Source: Pseudomonas rhizoryzae
Lineage (GTDB): Bacteria > Pseudomonadota > Gammaproteobacteria > Pseudomonadales > Pseudomonadaceae
Reading direction: 5' to 3'
DNA length: 64,000 bases
NCBI RefSeq assembly: GCF_005250615.1
Contig: NZ_SULM01000010.1
Coordinates: 186,001-250,000 of the forward strand
Below, in pieces: positions 1 through 12,470 of this stretch (its first letter is position 1; every line of letters begins with the position of its first letter). The notes under the pieces were generated by a model, which saw only the letters and a list, made by a program, of their open reading frames with translations, did no database searches and was not told where the DNA came from. Both the position numbers and the translations under genes were made by a program.

Positions 1-74
1 ATGGCTCAAAGCGGGTGCGCGCCGTACAACGGACGACAACAAGAACAACAGTTTCCCGCCGAGGAGATCATCCC

Positions 75-2033
<1,959 letters not shown>

Positions 2034-2050
2034 TTCCCTTGCGTCCCCAA

Positions 2051-2087
2051 CCGCCCGCTATCGATCCGGTAGCGGGCGGTTTCTTTT
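2051..2087 (+). terminator. Rho-independent terminator after acs
   Basis: A perfect 10-bp stem, CCGCCCGCTA (2051-2060) with TAGCGGGCGG (2070-2079), has a 9-base loop and is followed by TTTCTTTT. It begins 18 bases after the acs stop codon. Confidence 0.93.
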
Positions 2088-2320
2088 GGGGGCCGTGAAC
2101 CTCATGTAAGGAGTTGTCGCCAGGGTAAAAGCCGCGGCCTCTCGCTGGCGCTAGAATCGCGCCAGCCGGCGGATGGGACGGCGCTCTGGTCTGCCTCTGG
2201 CCCAAAGGCCGGGACAGCGTCGCCGCTGCGGCGTACCATGCGTGCCACCCCACAAGGGTTTCATGGCGCGCGGTCCCGGATCGGTCCGCACCCCGTTCTC
2301 GACAGGAAGCCAGACGTTAG

Positions 2321-3283
2321 ATGACCACCCGCATCGCCTTTCTGCTTTGGCCCGACGTCCGTCCGCTGACCGTGGGCCTGGTCGAGGAAGCGTTGGAACT
2401 CGCCGCCCGTCAATCGAGCGATTCGCCCTACGAGGTGCGCTTCCTACAAGCCGCCAGCGAGTTGCAGCCACGCCTGCCGGGCGGACACTGGGAAGGACAA
2501 CTGGAGCGGCTGGATCGTCTCTTCGTGCTGGCTGACGAGCCGCCGCGCTCTCTGCCGCCGCCGCTGGCCGCTGCCCTGCGCCAGAGCGCCCGGGCCGGTG
2601 TGGTCCTGGGCGGTTTCTCCGCTGGCGTCCAGGTGCTGGCCCAGTTGGGGCTGCTCGATGGTCACCGCGCCGCCGTGCACTGGCGCTGGCTCGAGGAATT
2701 CAGCGAGCAGCATCCCAAGGTCATCGCCACCCATCACCTCTACGAATGGGACCGTGATCGCCTGACCGCCTGCGGTGGCCTGGCCATCCTCGATCTGTTG
2801 CTGGCCATGATCGGCCGTGATCGGGACGCGGAGCAGGCGGGCGCCATCGCTGAGGAGCTCATCGTCGAGCGCCTGCGCGAAGGCAGCGAGCGGCAGCGGA
2901 TTCCGCTGAAGAATCGCCTCGGTTCGAGCCATCCCAAGCTGACCCAGGCGGTGATGCTGATGGAGGCCAATATCGAGGAGCCCCTCACCACCGACGAGAT
3001 CGCCCAACACGTCTGCGTCTCGCGCCGGCAATTGGAGCGGATCTTCAAGCAATACCTGGCCCGGGTGCCCAGCCAGTACTACCTGGAGCTGCGGCTGAAC
3101 CGGGCGCGCAAGATGCTGACCCAGACCAGCAAGTCCATCATCCAGATCGGGCTGTCCTGCGGGTTCTCTTCGGGGCCGCATTTCTCCAGCGCCTATCGCA
3201 ATTTCTTCGGTGTCACGCCCCGCGATGATCGCAACCAGCGGCGTGGTGCCAGCGGTGAAGGCAGCATGGTAGCGGAGCGCTAA
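2321..3283 (+). CDS. GlxA-family AraC-type transcriptional regulator
   Basis: A 320-residue regulator. Residues about 5-170 form a DJ-1/PfpI (class I glutamine amidotransferase-like) domain, and residues about 205-310 an AraC double helix-turn-helix ending in GFSSGPHFSSAYRNFFG and TPRDD. The amidotransferase domain lacks the nucleophilic cysteine (GGFSAG at the elbow), as is common when the fold serves as a ligand sensor. The linker RQRIPLKNRLG is shared with the ArgR/CdhR/GbdR group of pseudomonads, which sense amino acids, carnitine or betaines. The ligand cannot be told from sequence. No likely target operon is adjacent except acs upstream, which has its own terminator. Confidence 0.88.
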   Translation: MTTRIAFLLWPDVRPLTVGLVEEALELAARQSSDSPYEVRFLQAASELQPRLPGGHWEGQLERLDRLFVLADEPPRSLPPPLAAALRQSARAGVVLGGFSAGVQVLAQLGLLDGHRAAVHWRWLEEFSEQHPKVIATHHLYEWDRDRLTACGGLAILDLLLAMIGRDRDAEQAGAIAEELIVERLREGSERQRIPLKNRLGSSHPKLTQAVMLMEANIEEPLTTDEIAQHVCVSRRQLERIFKQYLARVPSQYYLELRLNRARKMLTQTSKSIIQIGLSCGFSSGPHFSSAYRNFFGVTPRDDRNQRRGASGEGSMVAER

Positions 3284-3289
3284 CGCGCT

Positions 3290-5857
3290 TCAGCTCAGAG
3301 TTTCCGGTGTCGTCTCATCCAGCCAGACGCTCAGGCGGTTGGCCGGTAAGGGCGAGCCGCAATAGAAGCCCTGGATCTCGTCCGCCGCCAACGGCCGCAG
3401 CAGGCGCAGGTGTTCGGTGTCTTCCACCCCTTTCAGGGTGACCTTCAGCCGCAGCGAGCGGCCGAGGTCGATCAGGGCGCGGACCACGGCGCAGTCCTCG
3501 GGACCACGGTCGCGCCTCGCGATGAGACTGCGATCGAGGCGGATGCCGTCCAGCGGATAGCTGCGCAGATGGGCCAGCGAACAGATTCCGGAACCGAAGT
3601 CATCCAGGCACAGGCGTACGCCCAGCCCCTTGAGCGCGGCCAGGGTGTTGGCGACGTCCGCTGCCGGATCGAGCAGGGTGCGCTCGGTGAGTTCCAGTTC
3701 CAGGCGCTGCGCGGCCAGGCCGCTGCGGTACAGGGCCTCGGCCACGGTCTGTACCGGATCCTCGTTGGCATGGAATTGCTGCGGCGACAGGTTCACCGAC
3801 ACCGAGAGGTGTTCCGGCCAGCCCTGGGCATCGTGACAGGCGGTTTCCAGTACCCAGCGACCGAGCCGCTGGGCCAGGCCTGCATCCTCGGCCAGGGCGA
3901 GGAAGTCCAGGGGTTCCAGCAGGCCTTGGCTGGGGTGTTCCCAGCGTACCAGGGCCTCGAAACCACTGAGGCTGCCGTCGTCCAGGCGCCGCCGGGGCTG
4001 GTAGTAGAGGCTGAGCTGGTCGTCACGCAAGGCCTGGCGCAGATCCTGCTCCAGCTGACGGCGCAGCAGGACCTGTTCGTTCATGGCGGGCTCATGGAAA
4101 CGCCAGGTGCTGCGTCCAGCGGCCTTGGCCTGGTAGAGGGCGATATCGGCCAGGCGCAGTAATTCGGCAGGGATACCGGTATCGCGCGGCGCCAGGGCTA
4201 CGCCGATGCTGCTGCCGATGAATACCCGTTGTTCGCCGAGGCGGAAGGGCTGGCGCAACTGTTCCACCAGCCGCCGACAGAGATCGGCGATGGCGCCCGG
4301 CGCACGCTCGCCGCTGAGCACCACGCAGAATTCGTCGCCGCCCAGGCGCGCCACCAGGTCGGTCGCGGTCACGTTCTGCCGCAGCCGTTGCGCCGCCTCC
4401 TGCAGGACCTGATCGCCCGCCGCATGCCCCAGGGCGTCGTTGACCGTCTTGAAGCGATCCAGGTCCAGGCTGAGCAGCGCCAGCGGCTGGGGTTCCGGTC
4501 CTTCCAGATGCGTCGCCAGGAACTGATGCAGGCGATGCCGGTTGGGCAGGCCGGTCAGGGGATCGTGCCAGGAGAGGTGCTGCACCTGGGCCAGGGCTTC
4601 GATCTCGTCGGTCAGGTCGGTGACGGTGCCGCGGTAGCCGCCTTCGGGAATGGCCCGGGCCGCCACCCGGCAGGTGCGCTCACGACCTTTGCCGTCCAGG
4701 TAGTGGCAGATCAGCGGCGGCCGTGGCTTGCGTTCGTGATGGTGGCCGGCCAGCCAGTGGGCGAGGGTATCGGCATGGGGGGTCAGCAGTTCGTTGAGTG
4801 GCCGGCCCAGCCAGCGGTTGGCGGCTTCGCCGGTGACCTCGGCGAAGCGCTCCGATACGTAGACCAGCTGCAAGTCGACGTCGACTTCCCAGAGCCAGTC
4901 CGAGGTAGCCTCGGCGATGTCGCGAAAACGGCGTTCGCCGTTGGCCAGTTCGGCGCGACTGGCCAGCAGATCGTCGTACTGGGCATCCAATTGCCGCGCC
5001 GAGACCAGTGCCTGGCGCAGCAGCCAGATCATGCCCAGCATGAGGATCAAGACCCCCCCACCGAACAGCGGCAGGGTCTGTTGCATCAGCCATAGACCCG
5101 GACGTGGCGGCCGCCACGTCAGGCTGTAGTGGGAGTTCGGCAGTTGCCAGCTGGGGCGACCCTTGGTGGGGGTAGTGGTGACGGTAAGGGACGGCAGGCC
5201 ATTGGCTTCGCTGAGTTCGGCCAGTTTGCTCGGACTCAGGACATCGACGAAGACCAGCACCGACAGCGGCGGATCGATCTCGCGAGGCCCGCTATGACCT
5301 CCCGGGGTAATGGCGGCGGCCGCTACCAGTGCGGGCATGCCGGCTACGGATAGCACCGCGGAGACGCTGCCGTCGCGGGCATCGGGACTGCGTGCCGCCG
5401 CCAGCAGGCCGGCGACATTGCCTTCCAGCCAGTTGGCGGTCGCCGGGTCGGCGATCTGGCCGTCGAGCAGGCGGTAACGTGGGCGGTCCTGGCCATCGAA
5501 CACCAGGACCCCTTCGTAACCATAGACCCTGAACAGGGCCGAGCCGAGATTGTTCTGCTCGAACGCCCAGTCCAGGTCGAGGTTCTGGTGGAGGCGGCGG
5601 TAGCCTTCCTCCCACTTGCTGTAGTCGATGATGTTGCGGGCGACTTCTTCGTCGAGGCGGGTGAAGGTCCGCTCTACGGTTTGCTCCGTGCGCTGGGCGA
5701 CCCCGGCGTCCTGCCGCATGGCGTTGTCCACCAGCAGGTAGCAACCCAGGCCGATCAGGCCCAGGAGCAGGACGCACAGGGCTGGAAACAGCCGGAGGAT
5801 CAAGGTATGGCCCCGGCGGCGTGGTGCGGTGCCTTGGGCGACTAAAGATGATGGCAT
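3290..5857 (-). CDS. Membrane CHASE4-PAS-GGDEF-EAL cyclic-di-GMP protein with altered EAL site
   Basis: An 855-residue inner-membrane signalling protein. Transmembrane segments near residues 20-45 and 262-285 flank a periplasmic CHASE4-like sensor (NIIDYSKWEEGY). A PAS domain (about 312-420), GGDEF (about 430-595) and EAL domain follow. The diguanylate cyclase motif RLGGDEF is intact, but the inhibitory RxxD site five residues upstream reads TATD. The EAL domain keeps EALVRW, VNLSPQQ, ELTE and LDDFG. It has R for K in the KxD motif (GIRLDRS), and LKGVE replaces AEGVE, so a metal/catalytic glutamate is lysine (K809, codon AAA). Likely a cyclase with a non-catalytic EAL domain; activity is inferred. 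It is paralogous to the protein at 31741-34281. Confidence 0.93.
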   Translation of the reverse strand: MPSSLVAQGTAPRRRGHTLILRLFPALCVLLLGLIGLGCYLLVDNAMRQDAGVAQRTEQTVERTFTRLDEEVARNIIDYSKWEEGYRRLHQNLDLDWAFEQNNLGSALFRVYGYEGVLVFDGQDRPRYRLLDGQIADPATANWLEGNVAGLLAAARSPDARDGSVSAVLSVAGMPALVAAAAITPGGHSGPREIDPPLSVLVFVDVLSPSKLAELSEANGLPSLTVTTTPTKGRPSWQLPNSHYSLTWRPPRPGLWLMQQTLPLFGGGVLILMLGMIWLLRQALVSARQLDAQYDDLLASRAELANGERRFRDIAEATSDWLWEVDVDLQLVYVSERFAEVTGEAANRWLGRPLNELLTPHADTLAHWLAGHHHERKPRPPLICHYLDGKGRERTCRVAARAIPEGGYRGTVTDLTDEIEALAQVQHLSWHDPLTGLPNRHRLHQFLATHLEGPEPQPLALLSLDLDRFKTVNDALGHAAGDQVLQEAAQRLRQNVTATDLVARLGGDEFCVVLSGERAPGAIADLCRRLVEQLRQPFRLGEQRVFIGSSIGVALAPRDTGIPAELLRLADIALYQAKAAGRSTWRFHEPAMNEQVLLRRQLEQDLRQALRDDQLSLYYQPRRRLDDGSLSGFEALVRWEHPSQGLLEPLDFLALAEDAGLAQRLGRWVLETACHDAQGWPEHLSVSVNLSPQQFHANEDPVQTVAEALYRSGLAAQRLELELTERTLLDPAADVANTLAALKGLGVRLCLDDFGSGICSLAHLRSYPLDGIRLDRSLIARRDRGPEDCAVVRALIDLGRSLRLKVTLKGVEDTEHLRLLRPLAADEIQGFYCGSPLPANRLSVWLDETTPETLS

Positions 5858-6039
5858 GCCTGAACCCTGGCTGAGTGAGCGTTCCTATGCCTGTGCTACG
5901 ACCACCGAGACCGCTGGATGCTCAAGCGAAGCGAATGAAACCTTAGCGCTGCCAGACTAGCCGCTGCTGGTGCGCGCCGCTGAACATAAAGAGGAAGATG
6001 CCAAGGGCATCGCGCTAATGGCGCTTGGAAAGCGGCGGC

Positions 6040-6720
6040 CTAGGTAGGGTTCCCTGCGCCACCGTAGAAAGCGCAGCCCTGCCAGGCTTCGCCGTTGATA
6101 CGCAATTCGGCCTGCAGCGATTGCACGGTGCCGGTGCGACCATCCACGCAGCGCCGTGGACTGATCCACAATTCGACCTTCTCGCCGTTGGCCTCGGTGG
6201 ACAGCGCCCGCATGCCGCCGGGTAGTTCTTCCTGCAGATAGGGGAGGGCGCGGCGTTGTTGGCCGCTGGTACTGATCAGCATGCCCTGGTTGCTGACCTG
6301 GACGCTCCAGTCCGGACCATGGCCGCCAGCGCTCATCGCGGTGCGCTTGAAGTTCGGATCGCTGCAGCCGGGGCCGGTGTATTGCACACGATAGACCTCG
6401 GTGACGGCGAAGACGCCCTGGGCACCGTCGTGGCCGCCGGACTTCACCTTGCCGCGCAGATCGGCGAACAGCGAAGCGGCACCGCTATCGGCGGCCAATT
6501 CGTGGGCATCGCGCAGGATGGCGGTGTTGTTGGCGTCGGTGACGTCGAAGAAACGCTGCTCTTGGCAGGGGCGGAACAGCAGCTGCTCGCCGCTCCAGCG
6601 TAGATCGCCCTGCAGCCGCTCGCCCCCCGGGGCGGTCGGGGTGTCGTCGCTCTGGAACAGACTGCAACCGCCAAGTAGGCCGAGCAGGGCGAGGGGAAAG
6701 ATGGAGCGCGGCGCTGGCAT
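6040..6720 (-). CDS. Uncharacterised lipoprotein
   Basis: A 226-residue protein with a lipoprotein signal peptide: short basic start, a hydrophobic run and lipobox LLGGC with the modified cysteine near residue 19. The mature part carries FRPCQEQRFFDV and further cysteines (CVDGRT, GCAFYGG) that could form disulfides. It looks like a conserved pseudomonad lipoprotein family that I cannot name with certainty. The ATG at 6720 is preceded by GGAG at good spacing. It lies 59 bases downstream of the SDR gene on the same strand, so it may be co-transcribed, but nothing links the functions. Confidence 0.8.
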   Translation of the reverse strand: MPAPRSIFPLALLGLLGGCSLFQSDDTPTAPGGERLQGDLRWSGEQLLFRPCQEQRFFDVTDANNTAILRDAHELAADSGAASLFADLRGKVKSGGHDGAQGVFAVTEVYRVQYTGPGCSDPNFKRTAMSAGGHGPDWSVQVSNQGMLISTSGQQRRALPYLQEELPGGMRALSTEANGEKVELWISPRRCVDGRTGTVQSLQAELRINGEAWQGCAFYGGAGNPT

Positions 6721-6779
6721 CGAGGTACTCCGACTAAGGTGGGCACACGTTACTCAGACAACGCCGCGAGCTCAAGGAC

Positions 6780-7379
6780 TTACCAGACGCGATACGTCTT
6801 GCCGGTTTCCGCACCTTCCAGGCTGCGTTCGTAGGCCAGGGCCGCATCGGCGACCGGAACGGCCTTGAAGCCGAGGAAGAAGTCGCCATAGTGCGCCAGG
6901 GATTCCTCTACCACGGTGGGGCTGACCACGTTGATGCGCTGGCCGCGTGGCAGCTCGATGGCGGCACCGCGGGCGAAGCCTTCGAGTGCGGCGTTGACCA
7001 TGGCCGCCGCGCTGCCCTGGCGGATGGGGTGTTCGCTGACGATGCCACTGGTCAGGGTGAAGGAGGCGCCATCGGCCGCCTGCGCCTGGCCGAGCAGGAC
7101 CAGGTTGACCTGGCCCATGAGCTTGCTGTTCAGCCCGACCTGGACGTCCGCCTGGGTCAGCTCGGTCACGGGGGCGAAGGCGAGCGCGCCGGTGGCACTG
7201 ACCAGGGCATCGAATCGGCCGACCTTGGCGAACATCGCGCGGATGGATGCGTGGTCGGTGATGTCCGCCTGGAGATCGCCGGAGTGCCGCCCGACCCGGA
7301 TCAGGTCGTGACGACGACCGAGGCGTTCGGCGATGGCGCTGCCGAGGGTACCGCTGGCACCGACGAGGATGACTTTCAT
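6780..7379 (-). CDS. Short short-chain dehydrogenase/reductase lacking the usual catalytic tyrosine
   Basis: A 199-residue Rossmann-fold protein with the NAD(P)-binding motif GASGTLG at residues 8-14. It is shorter than classical SDRs (about 250). The region that normally carries YxxxK reads SAAAMVNAALEGFARG, with no tyrosine, though the following helix (AALEGFARGAAIEL) and the PTVVEES segment are typical of the Lin1944-like subgroup. The substrate is unknown. It is divergent from a LysR gene with a 101-base shared promoter region, the classic arrangement for a regulator and its target. Confidence 0.88.
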   Translation of the reverse strand: MKVILVGASGTLGSAIAERLGRRHDLIRVGRHSGDLQADITDHASIRAMFAKVGRFDALVSATGALAFAPVTELTQADVQVGLNSKLMGQVNLVLLGQAQAADGASFTLTSGIVSEHPIRQGSAAAMVNAALEGFARGAAIELPRGQRINVVSPTVVEESLAHYGDFFLGFKAVPVADAALAYERSLEGAETGKTYRVW

Positions 7380-7480
7380 GGCATGGCTCCGTGATGGCTA
7401 CTGAAGAGCTTCCAGCCTAGGCTTGCACACTGCCGCGATAAATCGCCTAATCGGCAATCCAGTGTTTCCAGGGGGAAACG

Positions 7481-8392
7481 ATGCAGGACGATTTTGCCGA
7501 TCTCGCAGCCTTCGCCATCCTCTGTGAAAGCGGCAGCTTCACCCGCGCGGCCGAGCGCCTGGGCTGCAGCAAGGGGCAGCTATCGAAGCGCATCAGGGCC
7601 TTGGAACTCAGGCTGCAAACCACGCTTTTGCATCGGACCACTCGGCGTCTCGACCCCACCACCGCTGGCCGCGCCTTGCTGCCCGAGGCCCAGGCGTTGT
7701 TGCAGCAACGCGAGCGGGCGCTGCAGAGCGTGGCGCGGCTGCGCGAGGAGGCGGCCGGCCAGGTCCGGCTGACGGTGCCGGTTTCCCTTGGCTATACCTT
7801 TTTCGAGGTGCTGTTGTCGTGTCGCGCCGCCCATCCGCACATCCAGCTGGATCTGGTGCTGGACAACGGCTATCGCGACCTGGTGGCCGAGGGCTTCGAC
7901 TTGGCCATCCGCGCCCGGGTGGAGCCGGACGAGCGCCTGGTGGCGCGTCCGCTGTTCGCCATGGAGGAGGTGACTTGCGCCGCGCCAGCCTACCTGGCGG
8001 AGCGCCCGCTACCGACCCGCCCCGAGGACCTGCTCGCGCAGCGCTGTGTGGTGAACAATCACTATGCCGAGGGGGATGTCTGGCTGTACCACCGCGATCA
8101 CCAGCTCAGCCGCATACGGGTGGCGTCCAGTCTGGCCTGCAATCACTACAGCCTGCTCAAGCAGGCGGCCCTGGCCGGACACGGCATCGCCCGGCTGCCG
8201 TCCTTCATGGTGCACGAGGAATTGGCCGCGGGGACGCTGGTATGGCTGCTCAAGGAGTGGCGCACGCCCAGCCTGCCGCTGTTCCTCGTCCATCCCTACC
8301 AGAGTGGCTTGCCGAAGCGCACGCGGGTGGTGGCCGAGGCGTTGAGCGACTGGTTCGAGCGCAGTCGGCAGCGGTTGGAGGCCTTGGGGTAG
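7481..8392 (+). CDS. LysR-family regulator divergent from the SDR gene
   Basis: A 303-residue LysR-type regulator with an N-terminal winged helix-turn-helix (residues about 5-62, AECLGCSKGQLSKR-like recognition region) and a periplasmic-binding-protein-like effector domain (about 90-295). The HTH reads SGSFTRAAERLGCSKGQLSKR, close to the group that controls divergent oxidoreductase genes. It most likely regulates the SDR across the 101-base intergenic gap; the effector cannot be inferred. Confidence 0.92.
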   Translation: MQDDFADLAAFAILCESGSFTRAAERLGCSKGQLSKRIRALELRLQTTLLHRTTRRLDPTTAGRALLPEAQALLQQRERALQSVARLREEAAGQVRLTVPVSLGYTFFEVLLSCRAAHPHIQLDLVLDNGYRDLVAEGFDLAIRARVEPDERLVARPLFAMEEVTCAAPAYLAERPLPTRPEDLLAQRCVVNNHYAEGDVWLYHRDHQLSRIRVASSLACNHYSLLKQAALAGHGIARLPSFMVHEELAAGTLVWLLKEWRTPSLPLFLVHPYQSGLPKRTRVVAEALSDWFERSRQRLEALG

Positions 8393-8420
8393 CGGGGGCG
8401 ATGATGCTCAACGCTTGCGC

Positions 8421-8556
8421 GGACAGCCCCCTCTCCCTGTGGGAGAGGGCGCGCTTCGCCGCGAAGCCCCCAGTGGAAAAGGCTGCGCCATTTTCCACGC
8501 TACGTCGCCGTTAGGCTTCGACGCTGGAGCCGTCGCGACCCAACCCGCGATAGAGC
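8421..8556. repeat. Intergenic palindromes: CCCTCTCCC element, long hairpin and partial dispersed repeat
   Basis: Three elements sit between the LysR gene and livF. The palindrome CCCTCTCCC (8429-8437)/GGGAGAGGG (8441-8449) recurs at about 28.78, 28.91 and 29.08 kb. GTGGAAAAGGC (8473-8483) pairs with GCC and TTTTCCAC (8487-8498) as a strong hairpin that could end both convergent transcripts. From 8511 there is a degenerate copy of the element beginning GTTGGGCTTCGACGATGG that is repeated at 38.1-38.4 and 38.9 kb. Confidence 0.75.
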
Positions 8557-8563
8557 AAAAGGC

Positions 8564-9265
8564 TCAACCGCCCAGATAGGCCTTGCGCACGTCCGGGTTG
8601 GCCAGCAGCTCGGCGCCGCTGTCTTGCATGACGATGCGGCCGTTCTCCAGCACGTAGCCACGGTCGGCCAGCTTGAGCGCCTGGTTGGCGTTCTGCTCGA
8701 CGAGGAACACCGTCACCCCATCCCGACGCAGTTGTTCGATGATCTCGAAGATCTGCTGGATGATGATGGGCGCCAGGCCCAGCGAAGGCTCGTCGAGCAA
8801 CAGCAGGCGCGGCTCGCTCATCATCGCCCGGCCGATGGCGAGCATCTGCTGCTCGCCGCCGGACATGGTGCCTGCGCGTTGCGCATAGCGTTCCTTGAGC
8901 CGCGGGAAGAGGCCGAGGACCTTGTCCAGCTGGCGCTCGTAGGCGTCCTTTTCGGTGAAGAAACCGCCCATGGCCAGGTTTTCTTCCACCGTCAGGCGGG
9001 CGAACACCCGGCGGCCTTCCGGCACCACGGCGATGCCCTTGCGCATGATCTGCGCGGTGTCCTGGCCGACCAGCTCCTCGCCTTCGTAGCGGATGCTGCC
9101 GCTGTGGGCGCGTGGGGTGCCGCAGAGGGTCATCAGCAGGGTGGACTTGCCGGCGCCGTTGGCGCCGATCAGGGTGACGATCTCGCCCCGGTTCACCTGC
9201 ACGCTGACGCCGTGTAGGGCCTGGATCTTGCCATAGAAGGTGGAGACGTTGTCGAACTGCAGCAT
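8564..9265 (-). CDS. livF: Branched-chain amino-acid ABC transporter ATP-binding protein LivF/BraG
   Basis: One of the two ATPases that power high-affinity leucine/isoleucine/valine import. Walker A GANGAGKS (about residues 33-40), signature MSGGEQQ and Walker B LLLLDEPSLGLAP are all present, with the C-terminal NPDVRKAYLGG typical of LivF. I start it at the ATG at 9265 (MLQFDNVSTFYGK, family-like, 233 residues), with GGAG six bases upstream. An in-frame ATG at 9277 overlaps the livG stop and would add four residues (METS). It is the last gene of the transporter operon. Confidence 0.96.
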   Translation of the reverse strand: MLQFDNVSTFYGKIQALHGVSVQVNRGEIVTLIGANGAGKSTLLMTLCGTPRAHSGSIRYEGEELVGQDTAQIMRKGIAVVPEGRRVFARLTVEENLAMGGFFTEKDAYERQLDKVLGLFPRLKERYAQRAGTMSGGEQQMLAIGRAMMSEPRLLLLDEPSLGLAPIIIQQIFEIIEQLRRDGVTVFLVEQNANQALKLADRGYVLENGRIVMQDSGAELLANPDVRKAYLGG

Positions 9266-9276
9266 GGAGGTCTCCA

Positions 9277-10040
9277 TCAGGATTCGCCCAGGTAGGCCTT
9301 GATCACGTCGGGATTGTTGCGGATCTGCTCCGGCGTCCCGTCGGCCAGGGGGGTGCCCTGGTTGATCACCACGATGTGGTCGGAAATGCTCATCACCAGA
9401 TGCATGTCGTGCTCGATCAGGAGCACGGTCACGCCGTGCTCGGCACGCAGCAGGGCGATGAGCGCCTTGAGGTCCTCGGTCTCGCGCGGGTTGAGGCCGG
9501 CGGCCGGCTCGTCGAGCATGAGGATCTGTGGGCGGGTCATCATGCAGCGGGCGATTTCCAGGCGGCGCTGCTGGCCGTAGGCGAGGTTGCCGGCGTTGCG
9601 GTTGGCGAACTCGGTGAGGTTGACCTGTTCCAGCCAGAAGCGCGCGTAGTCCATGGCCTCGGCTTCGCTCTTGCGGAAGGCCGGGGTCTTGAACAGGCCG
9701 GCCAGGAAGCCGGTGTTGAGGTGGCGATGCTGGGCGACCAGCAGGTTCTCCACCGCGGTCATTTCCTTGAACAGGCGGACGTTCTGGAAGGTGCGCACCA
9801 CCCCCTTGCGGGCGATCTTGTGCCCGGGCAGGCCCTGGATGGCCTCGCCGCGCAGCAGGATCTCACCACCGGTGGGGCGGTAGAAGCCGGTCAGGCAGTT
9901 GAATACCGTGGTCTTGCCGGCGCCGTTGGGGCCGATCAGAGAGACCACCTGGCCTTGCTCCACGCGGATGTTGACGCCATTGACGGCCAGCAGGCCGCCG
10001 AACCTCATGGACAGGCCGGTGACATCGAGAAGGGCTTGGC

Positions 10041-10044
<4 letters not shown>
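9277..10044 (-). CDS. livG: Branched-chain amino-acid ABC transporter ATP-binding protein LivG/BraF
   Basis: A 255-residue ATPase partner of LivF at the cytoplasmic face of the LivHM permease. It has Walker [10 protein letters not shown], an extended region typical of LivG between Q-loop and signature, a signature-like [13 protein letters not shown] and Walker [14 protein letters not shown]. Its start overlaps the livM stop by four bases, indicating translational coupling. Confidence 0.96.
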
Positions 10045-12217
<2,173 letters not shown>

Positions 12218-12423
12218 TGCTGTCTCCAAGGGATTCCCGGATGCGCGGCGGCGCTGGCGTCAAGTCACGGCGTTGCGGAGAACGCCAGCCCGTCCTGGGC
12301 GGCCCCGTTGGCGTAGGTTTACGCAGATCGGGGAGGTTGCCGGGCGAATTCCGCGCACGGCCCTGGCGCGCGCCGTTGGGCGTCTTCCAGGCAAATCCCG
12401 TGCCTCTAGGCGAGGCGGATAAA

Positions 12424-12453
12424 CGAAGCCCACTGCCGGGGCAGTGGGCTTCG
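12424..12453 (-). terminator. Intercistronic hairpin between braC and livH (attenuator)
   Basis: A perfect 14-bp stem, CGAAGCCCACTGCC (12424-12437) with GGCAGTGGGCTTCG (12440-12453), lies 17 bases past the braC stop. On the minus strand it is followed by TTTATCC, only a short U tract. Partial termination or 3'-end protection here would give more binding protein than permease, the usual stoichiometry. No other promoter was recognised in the rest of the 241-base gap (12230-12470). Confidence 0.75.
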
Positions 12454-12470
12454 GCTGGTACGGGCGGGTC

